DNA from: a virus
DNA length: 64,000 bases
IMG/VR virus record: IMGVR_UViG_3300027832_000009
Location: 1-64,000 of that record
Reading direction: 5' to 3' (one strand)
The notes beneath the pieces were generated by a model, which was not told the origin of the DNA, ran no database searches, and saw nothing but the letters and a program-made list of their open reading frames with translations. The first letter of the stretch is position 1, and the number at the start of each line of letters is the position of its first letter. Shown here in pieces: positions 1-7,738 of the stretch. The position numbers and the translations under genes are program-made.

Positions 1-3
1 ACA

Positions 4-411
4 CTAGGGTGTTACGCGTTTCCATTTCACGACTGGTTTCCATTTCTCTGCTGGTTTACACTGCACGGTATCGTCAACAGACGACACGTACAGCAGAGGT
101 ATGTAATTGGCCGTCCATATTACCACATCCCACATACCGTCTTCTCGCATACCCAGCACACGCTCACCAGGTTGGGGCACCTTTTCGCTGATGCAGGTCC
201 AGCTGTCTTGCTGTTTGGGTGTAACCGCGGTGCGACCAAACCGCCCTACGATGCCTATCTCGCTGATCTCCAGCTGTAGCAGGACTTCGTTGCTGGTCAT
301 GTCGAACAGTTTACGCAGGCTGTCCAGTACCTCCGGATCTTCCCACCTTCGCACACTGGTGATGCCGGTGCCTTGCTCTTCCGGCTTCGGGTTGATCACT
401 ACTTTGAACAT
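4..411 (-). CDS. DUF551-like small phage protein
   Basis: Predicted 135 aa. I start at the internal ATG at 411 because AGGAG lies 7 bases before it; the longer frame starting at 453 has no such signal. The C-terminal half (about residues 70-135) has the DUF551 pattern: a Trp-rich start, a PQPGERVL turn, an acidic DG turn, alternating hydrophobic strands and a final PVVKWKRV. A second DUF551-type protein is at 52487-52681. DUF551 proteins are common in phages and have no established role. The 32-bp stem-loop repeat at 495-526 lies in its leader. Confidence 0.75.
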   Translation of the reverse strand: MFKVVINPKPEEQGTGITSVRRWEDPEVLDSLRKLFDMTSNEVLLQLEISEIGIVGRFGRTAVTPKQQDSWTCISEKVPQPGERVLGMREDGMWDVVIWTANYIPLLYVSSVDDTVQCKPAEKWKPVVKWKRVTP

Positions 412-494
412 CGTCGTCTCCTGTTTACTGCTGTTTTTTTGCGGTCGCGGCACTACCGCGGCCTCGGTTAACTCGATCTTGCGTCACGCACTTA

Positions 495-526
495 CTTGGA
501 TACTAAGCCCCCAAGTAGGCATACTA
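495..526 (-). repeat. 32-bp stem-loop repeat, copy 1 (family B)
   Basis: A 32-bp sequence with one mismatch to 14016-14047. On the minus strand it contains TAGTATGCCTACTTGG, then a second TAGTAT, and its CTTGG/CCAAG arms can pair. Both copies sit upstream of a minus-strand gene, here in the 139-bp gap between the genes at 593-1000 and 4-411. Possible promoter, operator or processing site. The rest of this gap holds a GC-rich inverted repeat (about 442-462) without a downstream T-run on either useful side. Confidence 0.6.
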
Positions 527-592
527 AACACTATCCCGCTCGCGACTACTGTAGTCGCATTGCCAATTTATGCAGCCTCTTTAGTATCTGAG

Positions 593-1000
593 TTACACAG
601 CGTCGCCCTCAGTGGGCTCTACACTACCCTCAGCAGCTGCAGCGGCAGCGGCTGCAGCAGCGGCAGCGTCCTGCCGGTCCTTAGTCCTCGCCCTCTGCCG
701 ATCGATCATTCTGCCGATAGCAGCTTTGCTCATCCCTACGGCTTGTGCCCCCTCTCTGGTGGCGAAAAAATACCGGTTGGTGCCCTCGTTGATAGTGCCG
801 CCAGCCTGCACGAGACCCTCTTCAACCATACTGACCAGCACAGTATGGTCTTCGCTACCTATCTCGGCACAGAAGTGATTTCTCTCACCCCAAGTTGCTG
901 GTCTCCTCTGGCTGGTGGCGCCTAGCATATGCTGGAGCAGCTCCAACCTTTTCTGGATTGCTCTGACATAGGGTGTATCTGGTGCCGCCTCATCAATCAT
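593..1000 (-). CDS. Hypothetical protein, winged-helix-like with poly-Ala tail
   Basis: Predicted 135 aa; ATG at 1000 with GGAG 8-9 bases upstream. Residues about 40-100 have the rhythm of a winged helix-turn-helix (helix, MVEEGLVQAGG turn, RYFFATREG wing, then SKAAIGRMID), so DNA binding is possible; this is inference. A run of 12 alanines encoded by mixed GCN codons follows, then an acidic tail. The mixed codons argue against simple trinucleotide slippage. No specific family recognised. Confidence 0.7.
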   Translation of the reverse strand: MIDEAAPDTPYVRAIQKRLELLQHMLGATSQRRPATWGERNHFCAEIGSEDHTVLVSMVEEGLVQAGGTINEGTNRYFFATREGAQAVGMSKAAIGRMIDRQRARTKDRQDAAAAAAAAAAAAEGSVEPTEGDAV

Positions 1001-1022
1001 AGGGGTATCTCCACTGTTTCTG

Positions 1023-1577
1023 TTAGCTTGTAGTTACGGTTTTTAATTGAACCAGTCTCATATGGATCGGAGGCATCGACTTCTGCGCTTCTTCTACTGC
1101 TACTTTGACCGCTGCGGCAACAGCTGTGTCTACCATAGCCCTGGTAGCTAGTGCTACAGCTTCTCGCACCTTCCGTTCAATCATCCGGTCTAGTGCCTCC
1201 TCCCGGTATTGCGTAGCCTCCATGACCTTCGCCGCCTCAGCAGTAACCAGGTTCTTGAAGTAAGACTGGCAAGCTTCAGCAACCATTTTTTCGACAGTCT
1301 GGGTCATCGGGTAGTCAATGAACCACTTCTGCCGCCCTGTAGGCTCTTTCGTACCGGATGCGAACCCTTCTACAACTTTCCCCACCTCTGCAGCAATACT
1401 AACTGTCATGCCGTGACTGAGCCGCCACAGCTCTGCATCTGCCAGGTCCTTGAACTGTTTTGCGACGATCTTCTTGCACACGCTCTTTTTGAGCTCCAGC
1501 TCGAGCTCTACATCCTCGCCTATTAGCCGCTCAAGTGCTGCAGCTGTCAGCTGCAGTCTCATAGTCTCACGAGTCAT
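1023..1577 (-). CDS. Hypothetical helical phage protein
   Basis: Predicted 184 aa, almost entirely helical. The N-terminus (LTAAALERLIGEDVELELEL) resembles a conserved opening I know from many uncharacterised phage and prophage proteins, in which LTAE.LERLIG is followed by E-rich residues and a basic segment. The C-terminal half is Ala/Val/Glu-rich and probably coiled coil. No catalytic motif seen. It lies in the same minus-strand run as its neighbours; function unknown. Confidence 0.75.
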   Translation of the reverse strand: MTRETMRLQLTAAALERLIGEDVELELELKKSVCKKIVAKQFKDLADAELWRLSHGMTVSIAAEVGKVVEGFASGTKEPTGRQKWFIDYPMTQTVEKMVAEACQSYFKNLVTAEAAKVMEATQYREEALDRMIERKVREAVALATRAMVDTAVAAAVKVAVEEAQKSMPPIHMRLVQLKTVTTS

Positions 1578-1634
1578 CTCTCTGCCTCTCTGCGAATTAA
1601 TTGTTTACTACAGGTACCTACACAATGCAGGTCC

Positions 1635-3074
1635 TTACTTTGATTGTGGTATCTCCACTGTCTCTGTACCGATTGCCGTGATACGGATGTAGTCTCGTCT
1701 AGGGGTTGGCCTGCAGGTGCTAAGCTGAACGGTATACCGCAAGTCCGGGTGCTCTACGAGCCACCTGGTTAGCACAATTTTTCGAAGTGGTGATGGTAAG
1801 TCTTTACACAGGCACCGGAACTTGAGGTCTTCTCGCATGTTGCCTAGGCAATAACCCTCCAACACCGATGTAACCACTACCCACGGCTCTGGTCGCTCGC
1901 CCGTGTCGGTAGGTTCGAGCACCCAGTCTACGTCTACCCGCAGAAGGTGCAACGGGTCGGTTAGTTCAGCCCAGTCTTCGCTGGGCGGTGCTGAGCTCTC
2001 CGCTGGCTGCTCAGTTTCTTGCGGTGCGACTACCTGCAGAACAGGAAGATTCTCAGGAAGACACCAAAACTTGAAGCTGCTACTGAACTCCCCGACAGTG
2101 TGATGCTCGTCAGTCTCGTAATACTCCCAACCGCCGGACCAGCTCTTGATTGCATCAATACCGTAGCGCAAAACGTGGGATGTGTCTGTTAGCTCAACCC
2201 ACACAGAGGCTTTGGCTTGCTCCGCTGTTATTGGCAACCACACCCCGGTGGTCACATACCGAGAGTAGTGTTCTCCCCAACCCATCGCCTCACTCACCTC
2301 GCCAATAACTGAGACAGTCACGCACCAGTGTTCGCTGTCCCTGCAAATGTACGCGATATCTACATCCTGTGTGAGGCATTGCGGGTAACGGAAGTACTGC
2401 GGAAATTCTTCTTTTACTGGTTCAACTACCTGCTTCACAGGAAGATCCGCTCGCCGACACTTGAACCTCCACGTTTGCTGGTCTGCGGAACACTCCGCAA
2501 TCGTCATACCAGCCGAGTCGAATATGGGGCCAGAGCGTTCACCGCCCTGCACCTCTCTATAGTGATAGTCTGTAGCCTTTCGAAGGATATGGGTCGGGTC
2601 TGTCAGCTCCACCCACTCCTCATCACAAATAGCTGCGGGGGCTGCCGCCATCACTACCTGCTTCACAGGAAGATCTGCTCGCCGACACTTGAACGTCCAT
2701 GTATTACAACAGGCTGCGGAACACTGCGCAATCGTCATACCCGCCGAGGCATGTATGACGTTACAGGAGTCAGAGTCCTGAAACCCCTGATAGTCGATAT
2801 CCTTTCGCAGGATATGGGTCGGATCTGTCAGCTCCACCCACTCCGCGGCTTCTCGCTCCAGATCGTGCTGAGTTATCACGTCTTCCAGCAATCTACCCCA
2901 CACCTTGTCCTTCGGCAAGGTTACGGAGTTCCCGTCCTTATATACGACCTGGCAAAAATATGGAGACTCGAACACAACTGAGGCTACAGTGCTACCTTCA
3001 CCGATCGGAAGAACACACCTACACGGTGTTGTTTGTCTTGACGTAGAGCCGCTTGTCATAAAATCGCTTGTCAT
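1635..3074 (-). CDS. Modular repeat protein (WVELTD modules)
   Basis: Predicted 479 aa; ATG at 3074 with AGGAG 8 bases upstream. Four copies of a roughly 60-residue module start with W(V/A)ELTD..H(I/V/L)LR and end with FKCRRADLP-like residues, at about 79-141, 154-217, 292-350 and 367-428. Modules 1 and 2 are nearly identical in their conserved parts. Between 2 and 3 (about 223-290) is a different module, FPQYFR...Y..RD...TGVWLPIT..QA, of the type that builds the next gene upstream. This looks like repeated small beta-rich domains; binding function inferred, no enzyme motif. Confidence 0.8.
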   Translation of the reverse strand: MTSDFMTSGSTSRQTTPCRCVLPIGEGSTVASVVFESPYFCQVVYKDGNSVTLPKDKVWGRLLEDVITQHDLEREAAEWVELTDPTHILRKDIDYQGFQDSDSCNVIHASAGMTIAQCSAACCNTWTFKCRRADLPVKQVVMAAAPAAICDEEWVELTDPTHILRKATDYHYREVQGGERSGPIFDSAGMTIAECSADQQTWRFKCRRADLPVKQVVEPVKEEFPQYFRYPQCLTQDVDIAYICRDSEHWCVTVSVIGEVSEAMGWGEHYSRYVTTGVWLPITAEQAKASVWVELTDTSHVLRYGIDAIKSWSGGWEYYETDEHHTVGEFSSSFKFWCLPENLPVLQVVAPQETEQPAESSAPPSEDWAELTDPLHLLRVDVDWVLEPTDTGERPEPWVVVTSVLEGYCLGNMREDLKFRCLCKDLPSPLRKIVLTRWLVEHPDLRYTVQLSTCRPTPRRDYIRITAIGTETVEIPQSK

Positions 3075-3100
3075 AAAACTGTCTCCTGCTGTTAATTGAA

Positions 3101-3186
3101 CAATTTTTTACCTGTGCAGTTGACCTGCCTCAAGTTCAGCGTACAGTGCTAGTCATGCCTCTGCAGAGGCTTCATTTCTGCAGATA
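3101..3186 (-). repeat. 86-bp dispersed repeat, copy a (family A)
   Basis: Matches 14843-14928 over all 86 bp with few differences, and 11863-11927 over its right-hand 65 bp. Its centre is the perfect palindrome GCCTCTGCAGAGGC, and CTGCAGA recurs nearby. On the minus strand it covers the last codons of the upstream gene and most of the leader of the next. An inverted partial copy is at 27150-27181. Possible terminator-proximal, processing or regulatory element; no U-tract that would make it a simple terminator. Confidence 0.7.
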
Positions 3187-4884
3187 GCACGGTCTCGCAC
3201 GCTCACTGAGCAGCTCTCTCGCGTGCTGCTTTGTTATCGTGAGCCACACACCCTTCGTAAGCCGCTCGTCGTCTGCCAGTGACCAGTAGTGCGGCCCAGC
3301 TTCACGGCCGTCGCTGGTTACGAAATAATAGTGCGCCACGTCTGCCCTGCGGATGAACTTGGCTGTCTTGAACCCTCTACCGGATTTCACGATGTACTCC
3401 GGAAACCTATCAGAAGTCTGCAGTCTGGTGCGTGCATCGGCGTAGGTTATCGCCACGTAGTACCCTGCATCCACCATGGAGTCGTACGGTCCGCCCGGCA
3501 TCGGATGCTCTAGACCATCCACAGTCACCCTCGTCGCACGGATGCTGTTTTCTCGCCTCATGAAGGCAGTACCCTGCGCATACCCAAACGGGTTCACACA
3601 ATACTGAGGGAAAGTCTGTTTCTCCAGCATCAGGGCTCTCGCCTCTGCTTCCGTGATTACACACCAAACACCTTCCCGCATTGCCTTGTCTTCCAACGGC
3701 CCCCATACACCACCGGGTACCCGCACTCGGTTACTGTACACAGTAGAAAACTCGGTCGGCGATGTGCGAACCACGTAGACCTCACGAGCAGACGATAATC
3801 CTGCTCCCCTGCGCATAATGTACTGCGGGAACACCAACTTCGTCTCAGATTCCTCAAGCTCACTGGCGAGCTCTCTCGAGATCTTAACCCACAGCCCTGC
3901 CTCAACCAGCTGGCTGTTTTCGCTTGTCCACACAAACACTGGCCGGTTCGATTTGGTGATGCCGCTGCCCTTATACACATAGTAGTACTCATCCGCAGTG
4001 TCTCTACGGATGTACGCAACTTTGTCGTTGCCTCGCTTTTGCGATGCTCTGAAATACTGCGGGTATTCTGGTGCTGGTGCGCTAGCGTTAGCTGCAGACA
4101 AGATGATCGCTGCCTCCTTCACCGTGATCTCTTTAAGGGATCCCAGCAGCAAAGCTGCATTATAATGGCGGCTCTCGAACTCGAGCTTGTGCGTAACACC
4201 CATTCTACCGACAGCGACCGACTCGTTCCACGAGTCCTCCCTGATGAAGTTGACGCCAGTATTAGCAGGGCCGCTTGTCGCCACGAGATACCGAGGGTAA
4301 ACGATGGCCGCTGGTTCTGGCTTTACTGGCTCTGCCGGTGGCGGTGCTGTCACCGGTGCAGCAGTTTTCGGTATGGGGTTGGCTTTCGCCTCCGCTTCCG
4401 CTATCTCTCGCCAGTCAACCTTCGGGAGGAGGTTGGCTCTCGCCTCCGCCTCCTTAACCTCTCGCCAAACACCCTCATCGATATTCCGGTCTGCGGTATT
4501 GTCCCATTTGTACTCAACCTCATGCCCGTTGCTGTAGAGCATCGCAGCAGCGCATCGACTATACCGGACGATAAACGCAAAAAATGCCGCGGTTGGCTCC
4601 GCGTGCGCGACGTACACAGGATACCGCTGAGGAACAACCGGTTTACTCTCCTCCACTTTGCTGGGAGGAACAACCCAACCCCAGTGTTTGCACTCTGGAG
4701 GGGCCGCTGAGTAGTACTCACTCAGCACCGCAGTTGGAACTTTGGACAACTTTCCAACATGCTCCATAATGTGCGAATCTGGATCGCCTTCGATCGACCC
4801 GATGTACTTACCGCAGATAGTTGTAGCCGAATCCCCAGGTTTAGCCGTATTGTGGATTAACCACTGATCTGGTCTGTATTTCAT
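3172..4884 (-). CDS. Modular repeat protein (FPQY/RRD/GVW modules)
   Basis: Predicted 570 aa. ATG at 4884 chosen because AGGAG precedes it; the longer frame to 4914 begins inside a palindrome. After about 90 N-terminal residues come about six copies of a 65-75-residue module: (Y/F)P.Y at the start, an (Y/F)IRR(D/E) strand, a central Gly turn, an aromatic segment, G.W..IT and EA.. at the end. This module type is familiar from uncharacterised phage proteins. A Pro/Ala-rich linker occurs near residues 175-200. The last codons lie inside family A repeat copy a. Function unknown; repeated binding domains are inferred. Confidence 0.8.
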   Translation of the reverse strand: MKYRPDQWLIHNTAKPGDSATTICGKYIGSIEGDPDSHIMEHVGKLSKVPTAVLSEYYSAAPPECKHWGWVVPPSKVEESKPVVPQRYPVYVAHAEPTAAFFAFIVRYSRCAAAMLYSNGHEVEYKWDNTADRNIDEGVWREVKEAEARANLLPKVDWREIAEAEAKANPIPKTAAPVTAPPPAEPVKPEPAAIVYPRYLVATSGPANTGVNFIREDSWNESVAVGRMGVTHKLEFESRHYNAALLLGSLKEITVKEAAIILSAANASAPAPEYPQYFRASQKRGNDKVAYIRRDTADEYYYVYKGSGITKSNRPVFVWTSENSQLVEAGLWVKISRELASELEESETKLVFPQYIMRRGAGLSSAREVYVVRTSPTEFSTVYSNRVRVPGGVWGPLEDKAMREGVWCVITEAEARALMLEKQTFPQYCVNPFGYAQGTAFMRRENSIRATRVTVDGLEHPMPGGPYDSMVDAGYYVAITYADARTRLQTSDRFPEYIVKSGRGFKTAKFIRRADVAHYYFVTSDGREAGPHYWSLADDERLTKGVWLTITKQHARELLSERARPCYLQK

Positions 4885-4904
4885 TGTCTCTCTCTCCTGC
4901 TTGC

Positions 4905-4918
4905 CGTTATGCATAACG
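4905..4918. promoter_or_regulatory. Palindrome CGTTATGCATAACG (family D)
   Basis: Perfect 14-bp palindrome in the leader of the 3172-4884 gene, 21 bases before its start codon. Similar GTTAT-NN-ATAAC sites occur at 14062, 15609, 26141, 38287 and 54101, mostly in gene boundaries, which suggests a shared operator-like site. No binding protein is known. Confidence 0.45.
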
Positions 4919-4934
4919 ACAATCTACCTACTGT

Positions 4935-5273
4935 TTACTCCTCGTGCTGGCTAACGCTTAACCAGCACGCCCCTGATAATCCCACAGTTGTCACATCCGA
5001 CACTCTGCGGTAGCTAGCGGCCCGCTTGCTGTACGCGACCGCCTCGTCACTGTCCACTGCGCGGAATAAGAACCTTTTGCCACTCTTGAGAGCACACTCA
5101 AACAGGGCAGCCCTGTAACCCTTCTGCCAATCCGCACTGTTCTTGCCCCACTTTGCAAAGTCCGCAAACTCCCAGAACGGGGCACCAGTGTCAAAGAACT
5201 CGCCACTGGTGGGTGGCGAGTACGAGTCATCGCTGGTTGGTAGCAGGTCGTCGAGAGGAATCATAGTCATCAC
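4935..5273 (-). CDS. Hypothetical protein
   Basis: Predicted 112 aa; ATG at 5273 overlaps the TGA of the upstream gene by 4 bases (ATGA), so translation is probably coupled. The N-terminal 40 residues are acidic and Pro/Ser-rich; the middle has an aromatic helix (PFWEFADFAKWGKNSADWQ) followed by a basic segment. No family recognised. Confidence 0.7.
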   Translation of the reverse strand: MMTMIPLDDLLPTSDDSYSPPTSGEFFDTGAPFWEFADFAKWGKNSADWQKGYRAALFECALKSGKRFLFRAVDSDEAVAYSKRAASYRRVSDVTTVGLSGACWLSVSQHEE

Positions 5274-5566
5274 CCTCCCGCTAAAGCGTCAAGTGTTGCC
5301 AACTCTGCTACGAGACCTGCTCGCAGCCTGGTCACCTCCGTCAGATCCAGCGTCACCTGCATACCTGCTGTAGCCTCATGTAGGTCCTCGGCTGGCATCC
5401 AGCCTTCCGCGTCAACACAAGTGATACTCCCATCTGACACCAGGCGGATCCTGTCACCAACCTGGAACTCCCCATTGCGGCTCTGGTGCGTAACCAGGAA
5501 CGGGGCACCCACCGTCATGCCGAATTTTTCTTCGGCGTAACCAATTGCTGGCTTACCGTCTGCCAT
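5270..5566 (-). CDS. Hypothetical protein
   Basis: Predicted 98 aa. The middle (about residues 25-60) has a small beta-barrel look: GAPFLVTHQ, FQVGDRIRLVSDGSITCV and a GWMPAEDL turn. The QVGDRIRLVSDG strand is reminiscent of DUF2158/KOW-like folds but too weak to assign. C-terminal helix rich in Leu/Ala. Coupled by ATGA to the downstream gene. Function unknown. Confidence 0.7.
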   Translation of the reverse strand: MADGKPAIGYAEEKFGMTVGAPFLVTHQSRNGEFQVGDRIRLVSDGSITCVDAEGWMPAEDLHEATAGMQVTLDLTEVTRLRAGLVAELATLDALAGG

Positions 5567-5597
5567 TGTTTTCTACTTTCTGTTTTTGGATCCTGCC

Positions 5598-6119
5598 TCA
5601 GCCAGACACCCGGCTGCTTCGCTCCTTGGGGTACCCTTCCGGCAGCCTATCTACCGTGTTGCCCACAATACCCAACGCGTCCCCCCTGAAACTGTAGGCT
5701 GTCTCACCGCTGGGATAGTATTCTGGGACCATGGTCACACACCTTAGCCCACACTTACTGAAAAAGAGTTGCGCAGGTGTATTGATCTCAGCCACCCTGA
5801 CAATCAGGTCCTCCCCACGCTGCCTACCCATTAGAGTACGCAGCGCGATCCTGTGCAACACAGCCGCCCCGATACCCCTGCGCTGGTACTCGGCTGTGAT
5901 TGCAATCAGTAACAGCTCTGGTTGCTTCTTCTTGGCGAATAGCAACGCATAGTGACCGATCACCCCATGATCCGCCTCGATCACCATATTCGCTATGTTG
6001 GAACACCTGTGCATAGCCAGAATCTCGTGTTGCGGTAGCGGATACGGGGCCAGCTCTTTCTCCAACCTCAGTACGGAGAACATGTGCTTCGCAGGATCAA
6101 ACAAAGTGAACATTAACAC
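5598..6119 (-). CDS. GNAT-family N-acetyltransferase
   Basis: Predicted 173 aa, the usual size for a single GNAT domain, which transfers an acetyl group from acetyl-CoA to an amine. Motif A is clear at about residues 75-95: strand LLLIAITAEYQRRGIGAAVL, where Q/RRGIG is the CoA pyrophosphate-binding loop. Motif B follows (NTPAQLFFSKCGLRCV). The start is uncertain: GTG at 6119 or ATG at 6113, since the nearest AAGGAG is too distant. Substrate unknown. Confidence 0.85.
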   Translation of the reverse strand: MLMFTLFDPAKHMFSVLRLEKELAPYPLPQHEILAMHRCSNIANMVIEADHGVIGHYALLFAKKKQPELLLIAITAEYQRRGIGAAVLHRIALRTLMGRQRGEDLIVRVAEINTPAQLFFSKCGLRCVTMVPEYYPSGETAYSFRGDALGIVGNTVDRLPEGYPKERSSRVSG

Positions 6120-6167
6120 TAGATTTTTGATGGCGGCACTCCTTGAGTTGCTGGTGTGAGGAAACTG

Positions 6168-6485
6168 TCACGGCTCAACTGCCACATCCGGCTCATCCGG
6201 CTCATCCGGCTCATCAGGTGCTATCGGTGCCCACGCTATTACACTCGCCTCAAACGACGCAAGCTTCTTCTCGCACTCTGCCACGGACTCCTCAATAGTG
6301 TGCGGTTCTAGTGTCCACACTCTCCGCTGCAACAACAGGATCTCTGTGCGGAGTTCTGAAATCAGCTTGCGGTTACTGATGATGCTGTCAGACAGCTGCC
6401 TGAACCCCTCCTCAGTCCTCCCTCCGCCAAAGAACCGCCAGAGTTTATAAGTACACCTGTGAACTATCCTGCGCATCACGCTCAT
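6168..6485 (-). CDS. Hypothetical coiled-coil protein with DEP repeat tail
   Basis: Predicted 105 aa; ATG at 6485 chosen for AGGGG 6 bases upstream over a longer frame to 6584. A basic N-terminus precedes a heptad-like helix (about residues 30-75: FRQLSDSIISNRKLISEL and on). The C-terminus has three tandem DEP units encoded by a 9-bp DNA repeat (about 6190-6216), a likely site of repeat-length change. No family recognised. Confidence 0.65.
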   Translation of the reverse strand: MSVMRRIVHRCTYKLWRFFGGGRTEEGFRQLSDSIISNRKLISELRTEILLLQRRVWTLEPHTIEESVAECEKKLASFEASVIAWAPIAPDEPDEPDEPDVAVEP

Positions 6486-6541
6486 GGTCGCCCCTGTAGA
6501 CTGTGTCTGGATATTAGTAACGAGGTATACAACCCACCACT

Positions 6542-6979
6542 CTAGAGGGGTATACTCAAACTCTCTCCGCTGCTGTCCCAACACAGCGATTCCACTTCAT
6601 CAGTATCCCCAACTGTGCGGACAAGTATTGTGGCCTGGCTGAGCAGCTCCGCAAGTGCTTCTATCGCAATCACCCGCCTATCGGTATCGCTCTGCAGATT
6701 AAACCAGTCTACCCACGGTATGCCCGTGATCGCACAACTGTCTGAAACGGGTGCTACCGGTGCTGGTGTAACCTCAGGCGGGTCCCACGTGCTTACCAAA
6801 TCGTCGCCTGTCTCGTGCGTGCGATAAACCACACCGTTATTCGTGTACGTTATTCCGAGCTGGCTCGTGAATGGGAAAGTAGTATATCGCTCGACCGGCA
6901 GTCTTAGCCTTACCGGGCCTACTATATACCCATCTCTGCTCTTGTAGTAATTGCCCTCTTCAAGCCTCATAATTCTCAA
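6542..6979 (-). CDS. Hypothetical protein with RDG-VGP phage module
   Basis: Predicted 145 aa. Residues about 9-70 have a phage-type strand module: NYYKSRDGYIVGPV, a short aromatic strand, GITYTNNGVVYRTHETGDDLVSTW. The Y..RDG..VGP...G..Y...G...DLV pattern is one I have seen in many small phage proteins of unknown role. The C-terminal part is helical and acidic. No enzyme motif. Confidence 0.7.
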   Translation of the reverse strand: MRIMRLEEGNYYKSRDGYIVGPVRLRLPVERYTTFPFTSQLGITYTNNGVVYRTHETGDDLVSTWDPPEVTPAPVAPVSDSCAITGIPWVDWFNLQSDTDRRVIAIEALAELLSQATILVRTVGDTDEVESLCWDSSGESLSIPL

Positions 6980-7000
6980 CCCTCTCGTGTTAGGTGCTCG

Positions 7001-7288
7001 TTATCTGTTCCAACCCCGACGGATATCCAGCCAGGGTTGCCCGTCTGTTCTTTCAATGATCACACTCGTGTCATTGTCCTCTTCTCCGCCGTTTAGGCCT
7101 CGGTACCTGTGGCACCTATAACCCGTCTCTTGCAGCTCCCGCATAGCTACCCTCAACTGGAGGATAGTAATGTTGAAAGACGGCACAGACAACCCTCGAT
7201 GCGGCGTGAAGGCCTGTCTGTGCGTATCCCACGTACCTATCGAGTAAAGTGGCGTTTGCTCGCGATCACTTAGCGCTTGCGGTGTCAC
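7001..7288 (-). CDS. Conserved small phage hypothetical protein
   Basis: Predicted 95 aa. Contains LYSIGTWDTHRQAFTP, SFNITILQLRVAMRELQE, GYRCHRYR, an acidic turn and TSVIIERTDGQPW. This order (YS.GTWDT, TP, QL..A.REL, GY.C.R.R, S..IERTDG) is one I recognise from a recurring uncharacterised phage and bacterial family. No function known. Its 5' end overlaps the 3' end of the upstream gene by 23 bases. Confidence 0.75.
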   Translation of the reverse strand: MTPQALSDREQTPLYSIGTWDTHRQAFTPHRGLSVPSFNITILQLRVAMRELQETGYRCHRYRGLNGGEEDNDTSVIIERTDGQPWLDIRRGWNR

Positions 7289-7454
7289 GTAGTCGCCTCT
7301 CTACCCACTGAGCTGTCTTCCGCTCGCAGGTGCGGCAGCGAGCCTCGTACGTCGCATTGAAACCACCAAACAAGAGGTACGACCGAGATGGTTGCAACTC
7401 TACGTTTGGCTTGAGCTGTTTACATCTGTCACACATCTGCTTCCCTGTGCTCAC
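7266..7454 (-). CDS. Zinc-ribbon miniprotein
   Basis: Predicted 62 aa. Two CxxC knuckles (MCDRCKQLK and CRTCERK), about 27 residues apart with a basic/aromatic strand between, fit a small treble-clef or zinc-ribbon domain. Overlaps the next gene upstream by 4 bases. Probably nucleic-acid or protein binding; inferred from fold only. Confidence 0.75.
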   Translation of the reverse strand: MSTGKQMCDRCKQLKPNVELQPSRSYLLFGGFNATYEARCRTCERKTAQWVERRLRDTASAK

Positions 7455-7738
7455 GATTCGTCCTTTGTGGAAGAACTAAACAGAGTCAACAGTAACGCTG
7501 TGATAGCCCACCGGGCTCGCTGAACCCGGATAGGTAGGGGGTTCTCACTCATTAACTCTTTGAAGGCCCGCTGCCGAGCCCTGTCCCGAATTGCTGCCAG
7601 TCTGTCATTTATCTTCTTGATCTTCTTCGACAGATTGTCGTGGCAGTGCACACACAGCTCCACACCTCCGCCGCCAAACTCGCTGTCTAGTAGGATAAGT
7701 ATGTTTTTCTCCAGCCTACAGTTATCGCAGATCTTCAT
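7451..7738 (-). CDS. Zinc-finger protein with helical tail
   Basis: Predicted 95 aa. CDNC near the N-terminus and CVHC after a Gly-rich turn (FGGGGVEL) form a likely zinc site, then a basic coiled helix (SKKIKKINDRLAAIRDRARQ). It resembles its neighbour at 7266-7454 in its cysteine layout. ATG at 7738 overlaps the upstream stop by 4 bases. Function unknown. Confidence 0.75.
   Translation of the reverse strand: MKICDNCRLEKNILILLDSEFGGGGVELCVHCHDNLSKKIKKINDRLAAIRDRARQRAFKELMSENPLPIRVQRARWAITALLLTLFSSSTKDES

Noticed and set aside
442-462. Terminator in the leader of the first gene
   Set aside because: A GC-rich inverted repeat is present, but on the minus strand it is followed by A, not T; the T-run would precede the stem on the plus strand.
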